The notes: a model not told the origin generated them from the sequence alone. A stretch of DNA of 64,000 nucleotides from Lysobacter oculi (GCF_003293695.1 NZ_CP029556.1:1498001-1562000), one strand, 5' to 3'; numbered from the stretch's first letter, positions 8,266 through 16,775 are shown. Numbers and translations: made by a program.

Positions 8266-8697
8266 ATGGACACACATCCACGCCACCACACTTCAAGCCC
8301 GCTGCCGCGTTCGTCACTGGATGACGACTCATCGCAAACCAATTCGGTCACACGAGTATCTGGCTTGTCAGCCGAACTTCCCGAGCGACTTAGCGAATTA
8401 GAGGCAGCCCGATACCTCAAGAAATCCGTCATCACGTTGCGCAGGTACAGGCGAGACAGACGGATTGGCTATGGCCGCATCGGACGTGACGTCTACTTCA
8501 CAAAACAGCACCTAATGGCGTTTCTGGAGGCCAGCGAATGTCCCGCATCATTTACAGAATCACAGACGAGTACTCCCTTGTTTCCCGAAAAGGCACCGCG
8601 AACCTCTACCTCGAGTGGCGGGAAGGCGGACAGAAGGTCGCGCGCGCTACGGGCTGTAGCAGCCTTGACGATGCCAAACGACGCGCCCGCGAGCTGA
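8266..8697 (+). CDS. HTH excisionase-like protein (AlpA/HTH_17 type)
   Basis: Residues about 41-88 (LSELEAARYLKKS, then LRRYRRDRRIGYGRIGRDVYF and a following helix) match the winged/MerR-like HTH_17 fold used by excisionases and AlpA-type regulators. The remaining C-terminal 50 residues are low in predicted structure and overlap the start of the integrase gene by about 160 bases in another frame, so they may be dispensable. The gene is just upstream of the integrase on the same strand, the usual place for a recombination directionality factor. A DNA-binding role in excision or integrase control is inferred from fold and context. No strong ribosome binding site precedes the ATG. Confidence 0.75.
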   Translation: MDTHPRHHTSSPLPRSSLDDDSSQTNSVTRVSGLSAELPERLSELEAARYLKKSVITLRRYRRDRRIGYGRIGRDVYFTKQHLMAFLEASECPASFTESQTSTPLFPEKAPRTSTSSGGKADRRSRALRAVAALTMPNDAPAS

Positions 8698-9746
8698 TTC
8701 TCGAACTGGCCGAACTTCAGGACGAGCCTGCCGAGGAAGTGCCGATCATGGCGGTGCTTGATCGCTATTGGTTGAAGCATGGCGCCAATCTGCCCAGCAA
8801 GACCACTGTCAAGCGGGCCATCGCCCTGTGGCGCAAATTCTGGGGCGAGACGGCGACCGTCCCTGAGCTGACCATTGGGCGTCAGGAGGCATTCGTGGAC
8901 TGGTTGCGGGCTCGTGGCTACAGCGATGGATACCTGCGTCGCGTGGTCGGGGTCGGGCAGACCGCGCTGAATCGCGCCAGAAAGCGCCAGGAGCTCGACT
9001 CCGTCCCATTCATCGAACTACCGCCCGGTGGAGAGGCATTCCCGCACAGGGCCTCTAGGACTCAGCTGGTAACGCTGCTGAATACCCCCATGCCCCCTCA
9101 CGTCTGGACATACGTCCTCATCAGGCTCAACACGTGCTGCCGAGGTGATGCCGCGCTGGACTTGCAGCCCTATCTGGTGGATTTCGAGACGGGAATGGTC
9201 CGCCTCAACCCGGCAGGCCGTAGGCAGACCAAGAAACGTCGTCCGACCGTCCCGCTTACTAAGACGCTGGCCAAGCACCTCAAGGGTCACGAAGGCCCCT
9301 ACTACGCCGGCTGGCAGGGTCGTCGCACCCAGTCAATCAAGACAACTTGGCGCAAGATTCGGGCTGCGGCAAGGCTGCCCATATGGTTCGCACCCAAAGT
9401 ACTTCGGCACACCGTGGCCTCGGAACTGCGCCGGCGCGGTGTGCCGGAGTGGGACGTGAAGGGGTTGATGGGTCATACCGGCGGCGGGGTCACCGAGGGG
9501 TACGCCAAATTCGACGGCGCCAAGGTCAGTAAAGCCCTGGATGCATGGATGGCAGACCTTGCGAAAGACGTCCCGGCGCTGCGAAAGACGGGCGCAAAGC
9601 CTATCCAGGTGGTGCGCGGGGTCAGTACGGGGTCAGCCGCCTCACCAATGAAAACGGCGCATCCCGTAAAAGATGCGCCGTATCAACCACTTAAAGTGGT
9701 GGGCGGTACAGGGTTCGAACCTGTGACCCCTACCATGTCAAGGTAG
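8538..9746 (+). CDS. Tyrosine recombinase (site-specific integrase), reads into tRNA-Val
   Basis: 402 residues, the usual length for an island integrase. The start has a good GGAGG seven bases upstream. The N-terminal half holds an SAM-like core-binding domain. The catalytic set is visible: R202 (CCRGDAALD), K287-V-L-R290 in the box II position where HxxR is usual, H313 (GHTGG) and nucleophile Y322 (EGYAKF). The first box II residue is Lys, a tolerated variant. The last 16 codons (from residue 387) lie within the 3' half of tRNA-Val, giving the tail GGTGFEPVTPTM. The recombinase should act on the 3' end of that tRNA. The upstream excisionase-like gene overlaps its start. Confidence 0.93.
   Translation: MSRIIYRITDEYSLVSRKGTANLYLEWREGGQKVARATGCSSLDDAKRRARELILELAELQDEPAEEVPIMAVLDRYWLKHGANLPSKTTVKRAIALWRKFWGETATVPELTIGRQEAFVDWLRARGYSDGYLRRVVGVGQTALNRARKRQELDSVPFIELPPGGEAFPHRASRTQLVTLLNTPMPPHVWTYVLIRLNTCCRGDAALDLQPYLVDFETGMVRLNPAGRRQTKKRRPTVPLTKTLAKHLKGHEGPYYAGWQGRRTQSIKTTWRKIRAAARLPIWFAPKVLRHTVASELRRRGVPEWDVKGLMGHTGGGVTEGYAKFDGAKVSKALDAWMADLAKDVPALRKTGAKPIQVVRGVSTGSAASPMKTAHPVKDAPYQPLKVVGGTGFEPVTPTMSR
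9650..9681 (-). terminator. Rho-independent terminator of tRNA-Val, inside the integrase gene
   Basis: Read on the minus strand, ACGGCGCAT and ATGCGCCGT form a 9-bp stem around a 10-base loop (arms 9654-9662 and 9673-9681) followed by TTTTC. It lies 16 bases beyond the tRNA-Val 3' end and within the last codons of the integrase. The stem is perfect. Its function is inferred from position and the T-run. Confidence 0.65.
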
Positions 9747-9750
9747 TGCT
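9697..9750. other. Putative integrase-proximal attachment site (att) in the tRNA-Val 3' half
   Basis: The integrase frame ends inside this segment and the tRNA 3' end is the normal target of this enzyme class. The exact crossover cannot be placed because the partner att copy is not in the window. ACCACTT-A-AAGTGGT, an inverted repeat, sits at 9686-9700, at the tRNA boundary. Confidence 0.4.
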
Positions 9751-9771
9751 CTACCGCTGAGCTAACCGCCC
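9697..9771 (-). tRNA. tRNA-Val (anticodon GAC)
   Basis: A complete 75-nt cloverleaf can be folded by eye: acceptor GGGCGGT/ACCGCCC, D-arm GCTC/GAGC, anticodon stem CTACC/GGTAG with loop TTGACAT (anticodon GAC), T-arm ACAGG-TTCGAAC-CCTGT, discriminator A and an encoded CCA. It serves as the integration target of the island to its left. The type IV secretion locus begins 56 bases to its right. Confidence 0.97.
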
Positions 9772-9827
9772 ATAGGGAGCGGAATGGTAGTCGCCCCAAG
9801 GGTTCACTGCAAGTGCCGCGGGCGCGG

Positions 9828-10763
9828 CTAGGCGCCGCCGCCCACCGGGTTGCCTTGCTGGTCACGCGCCTGGCCCTGCCCGAACTGCGAGTAGGCGCTG
9901 AAGTTGGCCAGGGTGCCGTTGAAGAACATCGCCGCGATCGGTGGCGTGGCGATCAACAGCACGGTGAGGATCACGCCCAGCCCGGCCTGCTGCATGGCGA
10001 TGCTGTTGATGCCTTCGCCAGCGGCGGCACCGTTCATGATGATCTGGTACTTCACGAACATCGCCAAGGCGACCACCGCCACCATCTTCATCGCCACCGA
10101 CACCATGAAGGACAGGACGCCCAGCGAGAACGTGGTGCCGATGCCGTACTGCAGCCACTTGCCGAAGAGCGCCTTGGTGTTGTTGAACAACAGGCAGAGG
10201 ATGAACAACGGCCCCAGCCCGACAAACAGTGCCAGCGCCACCTTATAGGTCAGCAGCAATGCCCCGCCGATCACCGCCGGGCCGGCAACACCGAGCGTGC
10301 TCATCGTGGTGGCCTTGGTGAGTTGTTCCTTCCAGCTTTCGCCGACCGACAGCGAGGCGTAGCCGTCCATCAGCGCCGTGGTCGCCTGCATGAGCTGGAG
10401 GTTGCGGTCGATCTGCGAGGCGGGTGAGTCCTCATCGATGGCGACCAGACCCTGGATCGCCTTGGGCAGCGTATCGCTCAACAAACCCGAAATACTTTCG
10501 CCGCCGAACGAAAAACTCGTGGCGAGCAGCGTGATGAGCACTACCCTCATCGACTGGGTGACCAGCATCATCATCGGCTCGCGGGAACGCCCGGTCACGA
10601 TCAACCAGCCCTGGAACAGGATCCAGACCGTGATCATGGTCGTGCCGAACAGCAGTATCCACTGGATCAGCCCGGTCATCAGGTTGTGTCGGAAAGTTTC
10701 GATTTCCCCGTCAAGGAAACCGAAGATGGCCCTGAAAAACACCCACTGGCCTATGCCGTCCAT
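9828..10763 (-). CDS. virB6: Type IV secretion system inner-membrane protein VirB6
   Basis: 311 residues with at least five long hydrophobic segments (for example IQWILLFGTTMITVWILF, VALALFVGLGPLFILCLLF and LGVILTVLLIATPPIAAMFF). The region GLGPLFILCLLF followed by a conserved W is typical of the TrbL/VirB6 family. VirB6 is the polytopic component of the inner-membrane complex that helps pass substrate across the membrane. It is the last gene of the vir operon here, 40 bases after virB5. Its stop lies 56 bases from the tRNA-Val gene. The C-terminal tail is Gly/Gln-rich. Confidence 0.9.
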   Translation of the reverse strand: MDGIGQWVFFRAIFGFLDGEIETFRHNLMTGLIQWILLFGTTMITVWILFQGWLIVTGRSREPMMMLVTQSMRVVLITLLATSFSFGGESISGLLSDTLPKAIQGLVAIDEDSPASQIDRNLQLMQATTALMDGYASLSVGESWKEQLTKATTMSTLGVAGPAVIGGALLLTYKVALALFVGLGPLFILCLLFNNTKALFGKWLQYGIGTTFSLGVLSFMVSVAMKMVAVVALAMFVKYQIIMNGAAAGEGINSIAMQQAGLGVILTVLLIATPPIAAMFFNGTLANFSAYSQFGQGQARDQQGNPVGGGA

Positions 10764-10803
10764 TGCTTGAGTCCTTGTTCCATGCGCGGACAGGGCTCAC
10801 CCG

Positions 10804-11628
10804 TCACCGCCGTTTCGCCTTGACCAGATCACTGTCGAAAGCGAGTTCCATCACGATCAATGCCGCCGCGTTTCCGGCGAGTCGCCTGCCAGCCGAGGGG
10901 TTGCCATTGGCGGCATCCTGGCCGAGGCGTTCCTGTGACGACTTGAGGTAGGCGATCCTCGCCGCATAGGCATCGTCATAAGCCTTCTGCTGCTGCTGAT
11001 CGATCTGGATGAGCGCCAACAGCGCGAGCATCTTGTTGGTATTGCTCTGCAGCTCTCCAACATGCTCGCCATCGATCCGGGCGCGCTGGGTCTGGATGGC
11101 CTGCAGGCGTGCATAACGCTGCTCAGCGAGTTCACTCATCATCAAGCCGTATTTGAAACGCGCCTTTTCGGTCTCGACGATTTCCTTGCACAGCGTCCAC
11201 TGCTTGCCGGCATTGCCTTTGCCTTTGTCGGGCGCTGGCGGAAAAAGACGACGCACGCGATCGGTGATTTTCGGGAACTCCGGGATCTCCGGCTGTTTAG
11301 GCTCTGGACAACGGGCCTGCTCATCCATGCCCACCGACGACACCTGATCCTGCTCCTTGGCCGTGAACTTCCTGGGCGGATCCTTGAACCGGCCCTGCTG
11401 GGTCCCCTTCTTTGGCGCGTTCTCGAAGTCGCCCTGGCCGATGCGGTTCTGGCTGGCCAGCTTGTTGTCGACGTCATCGTCGTAAACGCGCCAGTCCGCG
11501 GATGCCGAGATGCTCAGGAGCAGCATGGCGACCAGACCCATCGACACGATGCGCCGGCCTATCCTGCGCACATCGATGCCGTACATCCCCAAGGCTTCAA
11601 TCGTGCCGGGGTAGCGACGCGTACTCAT
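10804..11628 (-). CDS. virB5: Type IV secretion system pilus-tip protein VirB5
   Basis: About 274 residues. The preferred ATG at 11628 overlaps the virB4 stop (ATGA) and has GGGAG eight bases upstream. A hydrophobic segment (IVSMGLVAMLLLSISASA) ending in an SASA cleavage site makes it a Sec-exported protein. The middle and C-terminal parts are predicted helical and coiled-coil (EIVETEKARFK through QIDQQQQKAYDD), the expected VirB5 architecture. VirB5 localises to the pilus tip and takes part in pilus assembly. Sequence similarity within this family is weak, so the call rests on position between virB4 and virB6 plus topology. Confidence 0.75.
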   Translation of the reverse strand: MSTRRYPGTIEALGMYGIDVRRIGRRIVSMGLVAMLLLSISASADWRVYDDDVDNKLASQNRIGQGDFENAPKKGTQQGRFKDPPRKFTAKEQDQVSSVGMDEQARCPEPKQPEIPEFPKITDRVRRLFPPAPDKGKGNAGKQWTLCKEIVETEKARFKYGLMMSELAEQRYARLQAIQTQRARIDGEHVGELQSNTNKMLALLALIQIDQQQQKAYDDAYAARIAYLKSSQERLGQDAANGNPSAGRRLAGNAAALIVMELAFDSDLVKAKRR

Positions 11629-14111
11629 GCGCATATCTCCCTCTTGTTCGCCCCTGATCGAGGCACGCGTGGAAGGGATTCTTCGCCCTTCAATCGCCGG
11701 CCGGGACCCTTGCGCCGCTCGTAGAAACCGGGGAGCCAGTGCTCCGGTCGAAGCTGATCGGTGCCCACGCCAAATGTCCCAGCCGTGTCATCCAGCACGG
11801 CATGCAGCACTTCGATGTTGTCGGTGCTGGCCGAGATCACCGCGAGGTGGTCGTCCATCCCGCGCAGATCCAACTGGCAGATGCTCGACGCATGTCCCTG
11901 CTTGACCAGGAAGGAACGCGAGCGCTCGTCCAGCCCGACCACGACCTCGTATTCCGCATCACTGAGCTTCAAGCCCTCCACATAATCCTGCCGGCTGGCA
12001 TTCGGGTTGGGCAGCAGGACCAGGGTCGCCGTCTGCTCGACCAATGCCGCGGCGATATCGCTTCGGAGCGCATCCTCGGGACTTTGTGTGGCAAAGATGC
12101 CCAGCCCGTTCTGCTTGCGGATGGTCTTCTGCTTGTTCTTGGCGAATTCCTTGAGGCCACCCTTGCCTTCCAGGATCTTCCAGAACTCGTCCATCACATA
12201 GATCAGCCGGCGGCCGTCGATGAGGGATTCCAATCGGTGCAACAGGTAGCGGATGACCGGCACGCGTACTTCTTCGTTTTCGATGAGGTCCGTGTAGTCG
12301 AAGCCGATGATCCGGCTGCGCGATAGATCGATGGTGTCGCGCGGGTTGTCAAAGACCCACCCCAGCGAGTTGCCACGCGTCCATTTGCGCAGGCGTGCAT
12401 ACAGGCCGTCATCGCCCATGTTGGGCAGGCTCTTCTGGAAGTTGGTCATGCTGCGGAGCGGCGCCGGCATGTCGAGCATCGCCTCCACGGCGCGGAAGAT
12501 GTCCTCCTCCTCGCGTGCGGAGTAGGACGGCTTGCCTGCCAGGATCTTCATCAGATCGGCGAGGAACTGGAGGTTGCCTTCATCCTTCTCGCACTGAAAG
12601 GGATTGAAGCCGGTGGGCGCCCCGCTTTCGAGCGCCAGGTAGTTGCCACCGCACGCGCGGACGAAGATCTCCGCACCCCGATCCTTGTCGAAGAAAAAGA
12701 TCGTCGGCGCCGGATCGAGCTTCTGCGTCTGGCTGAGAAGGAAGTTGATCAGCGCGGTTTTGCCTGTACCGGACTTGCCGATGACCATGGTGTTGCCGAT
12801 CGCCTTTTCGCCCAACGAATTCTCATTGGGCAAGGTGGCGTGGAAGTTGAAGTGATAGGCCTGCCCGTTGGTGGTCTGGAGCGTGGTGACGCATTCACCC
12901 CAGGGATTAAGTTCCTTCTTGCCGTTGGTGAAGTTGTGCAGGGGCGACAGCCCGAGGAAGTTGAGCGAACTCAGGTTGGCGATGCGGGTCCGGTAGCGCC
13001 AGTTCCCCGGGAACTGCGAGAAGAAGGCCGGAGCCACCGCGAGCGTCTCCTTGGTCGAGACAAAGCCGGCGTTCGACAACTCCGCGCGTGCCGACGCCAC
13101 CTGCTTCGACAGCGCTTCCTGGCTGTCGGCATAGAGGGTCATCATGAAGTGGTATTCGCCGAGCACGAAATTGCCCGAAGAAAGCTGGTCCATCGCCACA
13201 TCGAGCTCGGCGACCTGGCTGACCGCCCGGTCGCCCGACGAGATCATCATCCCCTTGGTGCGCTCGAGGGTCTTGAGCGCATCGTGACGGCCCATCGGAC
13301 TGAAGGAATGGGTAATGACGTAGCCGAAGTCCAGGTACTTCAGCCCATTGAGCACACCGGGGTGCGTGCCCTCCGGATACTCCTTGATATTGAGGATAGC
13401 GCCATACACCGTGCGGCCGTCCGGCGTGTTGATCATGAAGTCGCCGGTCCGGCTGGAAAACATCTGGCGGCTCACCGGCAGGTAGTCACGAACCGGTGCG
13501 GCGAGGACCGGCACCGGCTCATCCACGTGATTGAGCAGGTAGCCCTGCAGTTCGAGCAACTCCGAGAACACCACGCCGCTGTCCGCTTCGTACATGGCGA
13601 GTGGGCGCGGTGCGTATTCCTTCAACACCGCCTCTACGCTCGCCGACAGTTCATCGATGCGGTCCAGAGCTTCGCGTTGCTCGGCCTCCAGCCGGCCCAG
13701 ATTGCCGTGTTTCTCGTGCAACACCTTGCCGTCTGGTGAGGGGCGATAGAGCATCGTCAGGAACAGCTCGTTCTGCATCAGCTTCTGCGATGACAGCCGC
13801 TGGTGATAAAGGTCCGACATCGATTGGTTGAAATCCCCGGTGACGCGGGGGCGTGCATCGATGCGTTGCCGGCGGCGCACGTCGTGGACCCAGAACGCCA
13901 CGTTGACGTAATCCGGCGCGCGCAAGGACTGCAACAGGCGGTTGAAGGTGGCGTGCCTGTGTTCCAGCTCCCATGCCTCGCGCCCGACGAAAGGCATGCC
14001 GGCCAGCCGCCAGGCCACCATGAAGTCGCCGCCGGTGGTCTTGAGCACCCGGGCGGACACATGGGTCGAGAACGGCAGGAATTCGCTGGGCGAGGTGTCG
14101 GGCGTGAACAT
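11625..14111 (-). CDS. virB4: Type IV secretion ATPase VirB4
   Basis: 828 residues, the usual VirB4 length. Walker A is IGKSGTGKT at about residue 440-449 and Walker B is LIYVMDEF near 635, followed by the conserved FATQSPEDAL motif. The N-terminal domain (STHVSARVLKTTGGDFM) is the CagE/TrbE-type VirB4 N-domain. VirB4 is the large cytoplasmic ATPase that energises pilus biogenesis and substrate transfer. The gene follows virB3 by about 20 bases, has a GAGG before its ATG, and overlaps virB5. Confidence 0.96.
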   Translation of the reverse strand: MFTPDTSPSEFLPFSTHVSARVLKTTGGDFMVAWRLAGMPFVGREAWELEHRHATFNRLLQSLRAPDYVNVAFWVHDVRRRQRIDARPRVTGDFNQSMSDLYHQRLSSQKLMQNELFLTMLYRPSPDGKVLHEKHGNLGRLEAEQREALDRIDELSASVEAVLKEYAPRPLAMYEADSGVVFSELLELQGYLLNHVDEPVPVLAAPVRDYLPVSRQMFSSRTGDFMINTPDGRTVYGAILNIKEYPEGTHPGVLNGLKYLDFGYVITHSFSPMGRHDALKTLERTKGMMISSGDRAVSQVAELDVAMDQLSSGNFVLGEYHFMMTLYADSQEALSKQVASARAELSNAGFVSTKETLAVAPAFFSQFPGNWRYRTRIANLSSLNFLGLSPLHNFTNGKKELNPWGECVTTLQTTNGQAYHFNFHATLPNENSLGEKAIGNTMVIGKSGTGKTALINFLLSQTQKLDPAPTIFFFDKDRGAEIFVRACGGNYLALESGAPTGFNPFQCEKDEGNLQFLADLMKILAGKPSYSAREEEDIFRAVEAMLDMPAPLRSMTNFQKSLPNMGDDGLYARLRKWTRGNSLGWVFDNPRDTIDLSRSRIIGFDYTDLIENEEVRVPVIRYLLHRLESLIDGRRLIYVMDEFWKILEGKGGLKEFAKNKQKTIRKQNGLGIFATQSPEDALRSDIAAALVEQTATLVLLPNPNASRQDYVEGLKLSDAEYEVVVGLDERSRSFLVKQGHASSICQLDLRGMDDHLAVISASTDNIEVLHAVLDDTAGTFGVGTDQLRPEHWLPGFYERRKGPGRRLKGEESLPRVPRSGANKREICA

Positions 14112-14129
14112 GGGGACCTCAGGTCGACG

Positions 14130-14441
14130 TCAGGGCTTGCGGGCCGGCTTGCCGCGATAGGCATTGGGGTTGAACACCCAGAGACCGGCGTGCCGGTCCC
14201 TGTTGCGCATCCGCAATCGCATGCCGATGGAGAGCCCGAGCAGCCGGAAGATCATTTCGTCGCGCTTGGCCATCATCCGCATCAGGTGGATGACCACGGG
14301 CGCGAATACGAGCAGGAGCAGGTTGCCGCTGTACATCGCGACAAGCAGGACGCCCCCGGCACCGATGAAGAAGGGAATATAGGGAACCCCCATGAACATC
14401 GGTGGCCGGGTGCATCCCCGGAACACGGTGCTCTTATGCAT
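14130..14441 (-). CDS. virB3: Type IV secretion system inner-membrane protein VirB3
   Basis: 103 residues with a short N-terminus containing CTRPPMFMGVPY, then a hydrophobic hairpin (FFIGAGGVLLVAM and LLLLVFAPVVIHLM). This is the VirB3/TrbD pattern. It overlaps the end of virB2 by 8 bases and precedes virB4, its known functional partner in the inner-membrane complex. Length and position both fit. Confidence 0.9.
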   Translation of the reverse strand: MHKSTVFRGCTRPPMFMGVPYIPFFIGAGGVLLVAMYSGNLLLLVFAPVVIHLMRMMAKRDEMIFRLLGLSIGMRLRMRNRDRHAGLWVFNPNAYRGKPARKP

Positions 14442-14829
14442 TCAATGTGGGCGCGACATGGACCACCTGGGCGGTGGTGCAGTCCTCGCTGAAATCGCCG
14501 TTGCCGATCACCATGACCGCGATCTGGCCCGCCGCGCCGATCAGCAGGCCGCCGATCAGGATCGGCGCGACATCGGAAATGCGCTTATGGGCGAAGGCGA
14601 TCTGGTAGCCCGCGAAGATGATGGCGATGGTGACGATGAGGATCGACGCAACCTTGAGGATGGTATGCACATTGCCCATCACGCCACAGAGCTTGGTTTG
14701 CGCTTCGGTGCCGCCCGGCGACGGATCAAGGCCATGCGCCATCGCGGCCGGAATGATCAGCAGGTAGGCGAGCAGGATCAGCAGTGCAGACAGTTTCATG
14801 CGGCTCGGCAGCTTGGTCGGGAACTTCAT
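14434..14829 (-). CDS. virB2: Type IV secretion major pilin VirB2
   Basis: 131 residues. A signal peptide (LLILLAYLLIIPAAMA) is followed by a mature region with two hydrophobic helices separated by a short basic loop (FAHKRIS), the standard VirB2/TrbC pilin fold. Two cysteines flank the helices. The mature protein should polymerise into the secretion pilus. It lies between virB1 and virB3 and overlaps virB3 by 8 bases. Confidence 0.9.
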   Translation of the reverse strand: MKFPTKLPSRMKLSALLILLAYLLIIPAAMAHGLDPSPGGTEAQTKLCGVMGNVHTILKVASILIVTIAIIFAGYQIAFAHKRISDVAPILIGGLLIGAAGQIAVMVIGNGDFSEDCTTAQVVHVAPTLNA

Positions 14830-14871
14830 AGGTGTTGCATCCTTCTTCGCGGGTTGAGGGTTGGAACGGAA

Positions 14872-15627
14872 CTAGAAAACGAAGGCGTCGTCGCGGGATT
14901 CCGCAGGCGGAACGGGTGAACCGGGCTTCGGTGTTTCCATGCCGCCCAGGCGAATGGCGACGGGCGGCTCGCCGGCGGCAGGGGTCTGCCGGGTAATCAG
15001 CGAAGCCGCATCCGATGTGGGTGATGGGCTCTGACCCGACGCAGGTTGGCCCCTTCGCTCGACCAGACCCTGTACCGGTTCTGCACCCGGCCGCGCTTCA
15101 TCAACACTGGTGGTGTCCGTGCGCATCGCGGGCACAGGTCTGGACGGCCGGTTGACGATGACCGGGATGGCGAGCGCGGGACGCTTCGAACCCTGCTGGG
15201 CCAGCATCGAACGCTGGACCTTCTGCACGTAGCCGTGCCGATATCCGGTGGTGAAGTTGCCGGAGTAATAGCAACTGAAAGCCTTGCCCCAGTCGCCCCC
15301 GGCACGCGCATGGCATTCGCGGAGGATGCGCGAACCGGCCAGCAGGTTGATGCACGGCGTGAATGCCGCGCTGAAGCCCGGCACACCGAACTTCGGCAGG
15401 TTGTAGCGATTGACCTGGGCAAGACCGAGCGAAAAATTGATGCCGCGTGCTTCGAGCATCTCGGCGGTGGCCACGGCTTCGGCCAGGGTGCGTGGCTGCC
15501 GGGCCAGCCTTCCGCCCACCACGCCGATGGCATAGGGGTTGTAAGAAGACTCGACCTTGACGACGTGATGCATCACCGAGGCAGGCACCTCGACACGACA
15601 TCCCATCAATTCCATTCCCGGAAGCAT
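14872..15627 (-). CDS. virB1: VirB1 lytic transglycosylase of the type IV secretion system
   Basis: 251 residues. The N-terminal 150 form an SLT-type transglycosylase domain: the catalytic Glu is in VVKVESSYNPYAIG, followed by GLAQVNRYNLPKFG and a C-terminal AFSCYYSGNF motif. The remaining 100 residues are a Pro/Gly-rich tail. No clear signal peptide is present at the annotated ATG (15627), as is often so in VirB1 proteins. It would open the peptidoglycan locally for assembly of the secretion channel. A 100-base gap with inverted repeats separates it from virB11. Confidence 0.93.
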   Translation of the reverse strand: MLPGMELMGCRVEVPASVMHHVVKVESSYNPYAIGVVGGRLARQPRTLAEAVATAEMLEARGINFSLGLAQVNRYNLPKFGVPGFSAAFTPCINLLAGSRILRECHARAGGDWGKAFSCYYSGNFTTGYRHGYVQKVQRSMLAQQGSKRPALAIPVIVNRPSRPVPAMRTDTTSVDEARPGAEPVQGLVERRGQPASGQSPSPTSDAASLITRQTPAAGEPPVAIRLGGMETPKPGSPVPPAESRDDAFVF

Positions 15628-15651
15628 TCCCTTGTTCCTTCCATGTCCCCG

Positions 15652-15685
15652 CGCGAAATCATTTCGCGTGGTCGATTAATCCACG
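15652..15685. promoter_or_regulatory. Overlapping inverted repeats between virB11 and virB1
   Basis: CGCGAAAT-C-ATTTCGCG (15652-15668) is a perfect 8-bp dyad. It overlaps CGTGG-N9-CCACG (15667-15685), whose loop is TCGATTAAT. This is the largest gap inside the vir operon except around virD4. It could be an operator or promoter for the virB1-B6 half, or an RNA stem that reduces read-through from virB11. Only the repeats are directly visible. Confidence 0.4.
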
Positions 15686-15728
15686 GCTGCGAAGAGGCAG
15701 CCATCGGAAAACCACTCGCCGCCCTGCC

Positions 15729-16766
15729 CTACGCTTCGGGCGCGCGCTCAGGCATGAACTCGATGCCGGAGATGAAACGTTGCCCGGCATGCGCCTTGAT
15801 GTGCACGACGATGTCGATGGTCAGCATCAACAAGCGCTTGATGGTCGCGAATTCCAGCCCCGCGCCTTCGGGCGACGCCTTCACCATCAACGCCAGCTGA
15901 TCCCAGGTCTGCGCGGTGCTGCCCGCATGGCAACTGGTGATCGAACCCGGATGCCCCGACGCGCAGTTGCGGATGAAATAGAACGCCTCGTCGCCGCGCA
16001 GTTCGGCCAGCACGATGCGGTCCGGTTTCATGCGCAGACAGGCTTCCATGCACGACTTGGCGGTGATGTTGCTGCTGCTCTGCCCGCCTTTCGAATACAG
16101 CAGGTGCACCACGTTGGGCTGGGGAATGAACAGCTCGCGCGCGTCCTCGATGGTGACCAGCCGCTCGTCGCCCGGGATGTGGTCGACCAGCGCCTTCATG
16201 AAGGTGGTCTTGCCGCTGCCCGTCGCACCGGACACCACGATGTTCTTGCGATACGCCACCGCCTGCCTGAAGAAGCCGGCGTAATCGCGCTCGGTACGCA
16301 GCGCGGCCAGATGCGCATCGTGTTCGCTCAAATGCCCGCTGGATTCGATGATGCGCGAGAAGAAGCCATCCTCCTCGTACTGGCGCAAAGTGCGCGAGTG
16401 CCGCGAAGGCAGGCGGATGGTGATCGAGACCTTGCCCGGATCGCAGGCCGGCGGGATGACGAACTGGGCGCGCTGGCCGGTCGGGAATGTCAGCGACACC
16501 ATCGGGTCCGCATCGGTGATGCGTTGCCCGGTATTGCTTTCGTTGACGATCGCGGTGCAGAACTGGCGGGCACGCTCAAAGGTCAGCGTAGGCACCCCGA
16601 CACGCGCCCACCCTTCACGTGTTTCCAGATAGATCTCGCCGGGCCGGTTGATGCAGATTTCGGTGACCCGCTCCGACCCGAGGAAGTCATGGATACCGAG
16701 CACCCGGTACTGGTAGTCGAGGAATTCGTTCGAGATCCGCGCGACCGGCGAGGCATCCTCGTCCAC
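15729..16766 (-). CDS. virB11: Type IV secretion ATPase VirB11
   Basis: 345 residues, typical of VirB11/PulE-type hexameric ATPases. Walker A is GATGSGKTTFM at about residue 180. It is followed by the Asp box (VTIEDAREL), a Walker B-like LAELRGDEA and the His box (GHPGSITSCHAGS). The N-terminal domain (VTEICINRPGEIYLE) is also conserved. It acts at the cytoplasmic face with VirB4. The start appears to be GTG, nine bases after the virB10 stop. Confidence 0.96.
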   Translation of the reverse strand: MDEDASPVARISNEFLDYQYRVLGIHDFLGSERVTEICINRPGEIYLETREGWARVGVPTLTFERARQFCTAIVNESNTGQRITDADPMVSLTFPTGQRAQFVIPPACDPGKVSITIRLPSRHSRTLRQYEEDGFFSRIIESSGHLSEHDAHLAALRTERDYAGFFRQAVAYRKNIVVSGATGSGKTTFMKALVDHIPGDERLVTIEDARELFIPQPNVVHLLYSKGGQSSSNITAKSCMEACLRMKPDRIVLAELRGDEAFYFIRNCASGHPGSITSCHAGSTAQTWDQLALMVKASPEGAGLEFATIKRLLMLTIDIVVHIKAHAGQRFISGIEFMPERAPEA

Positions 16767-16775
16767 CGTGACGGC

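Larger units (their letters stand above)
1..9771. mobile_element. Genomic island (right, integrase-proximal part) at tRNA-Val
   Basis: A tyrosine recombinase gene runs into the 3' end of a tRNA-Val gene, with an excisionase-like gene, an IS element and unusual cargo genes behind it. This is the usual layout of a tRNA-targeted integrative element. The tRNA is on the minus strand, so its 3' end faces left and the element extends leftwards. No second copy of the tRNA 3' segment was seen in 1-9650, so the distal att site should lie left of the window. Island identity is inferred from gene order. The left limit is unknown. Confidence 0.65.
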
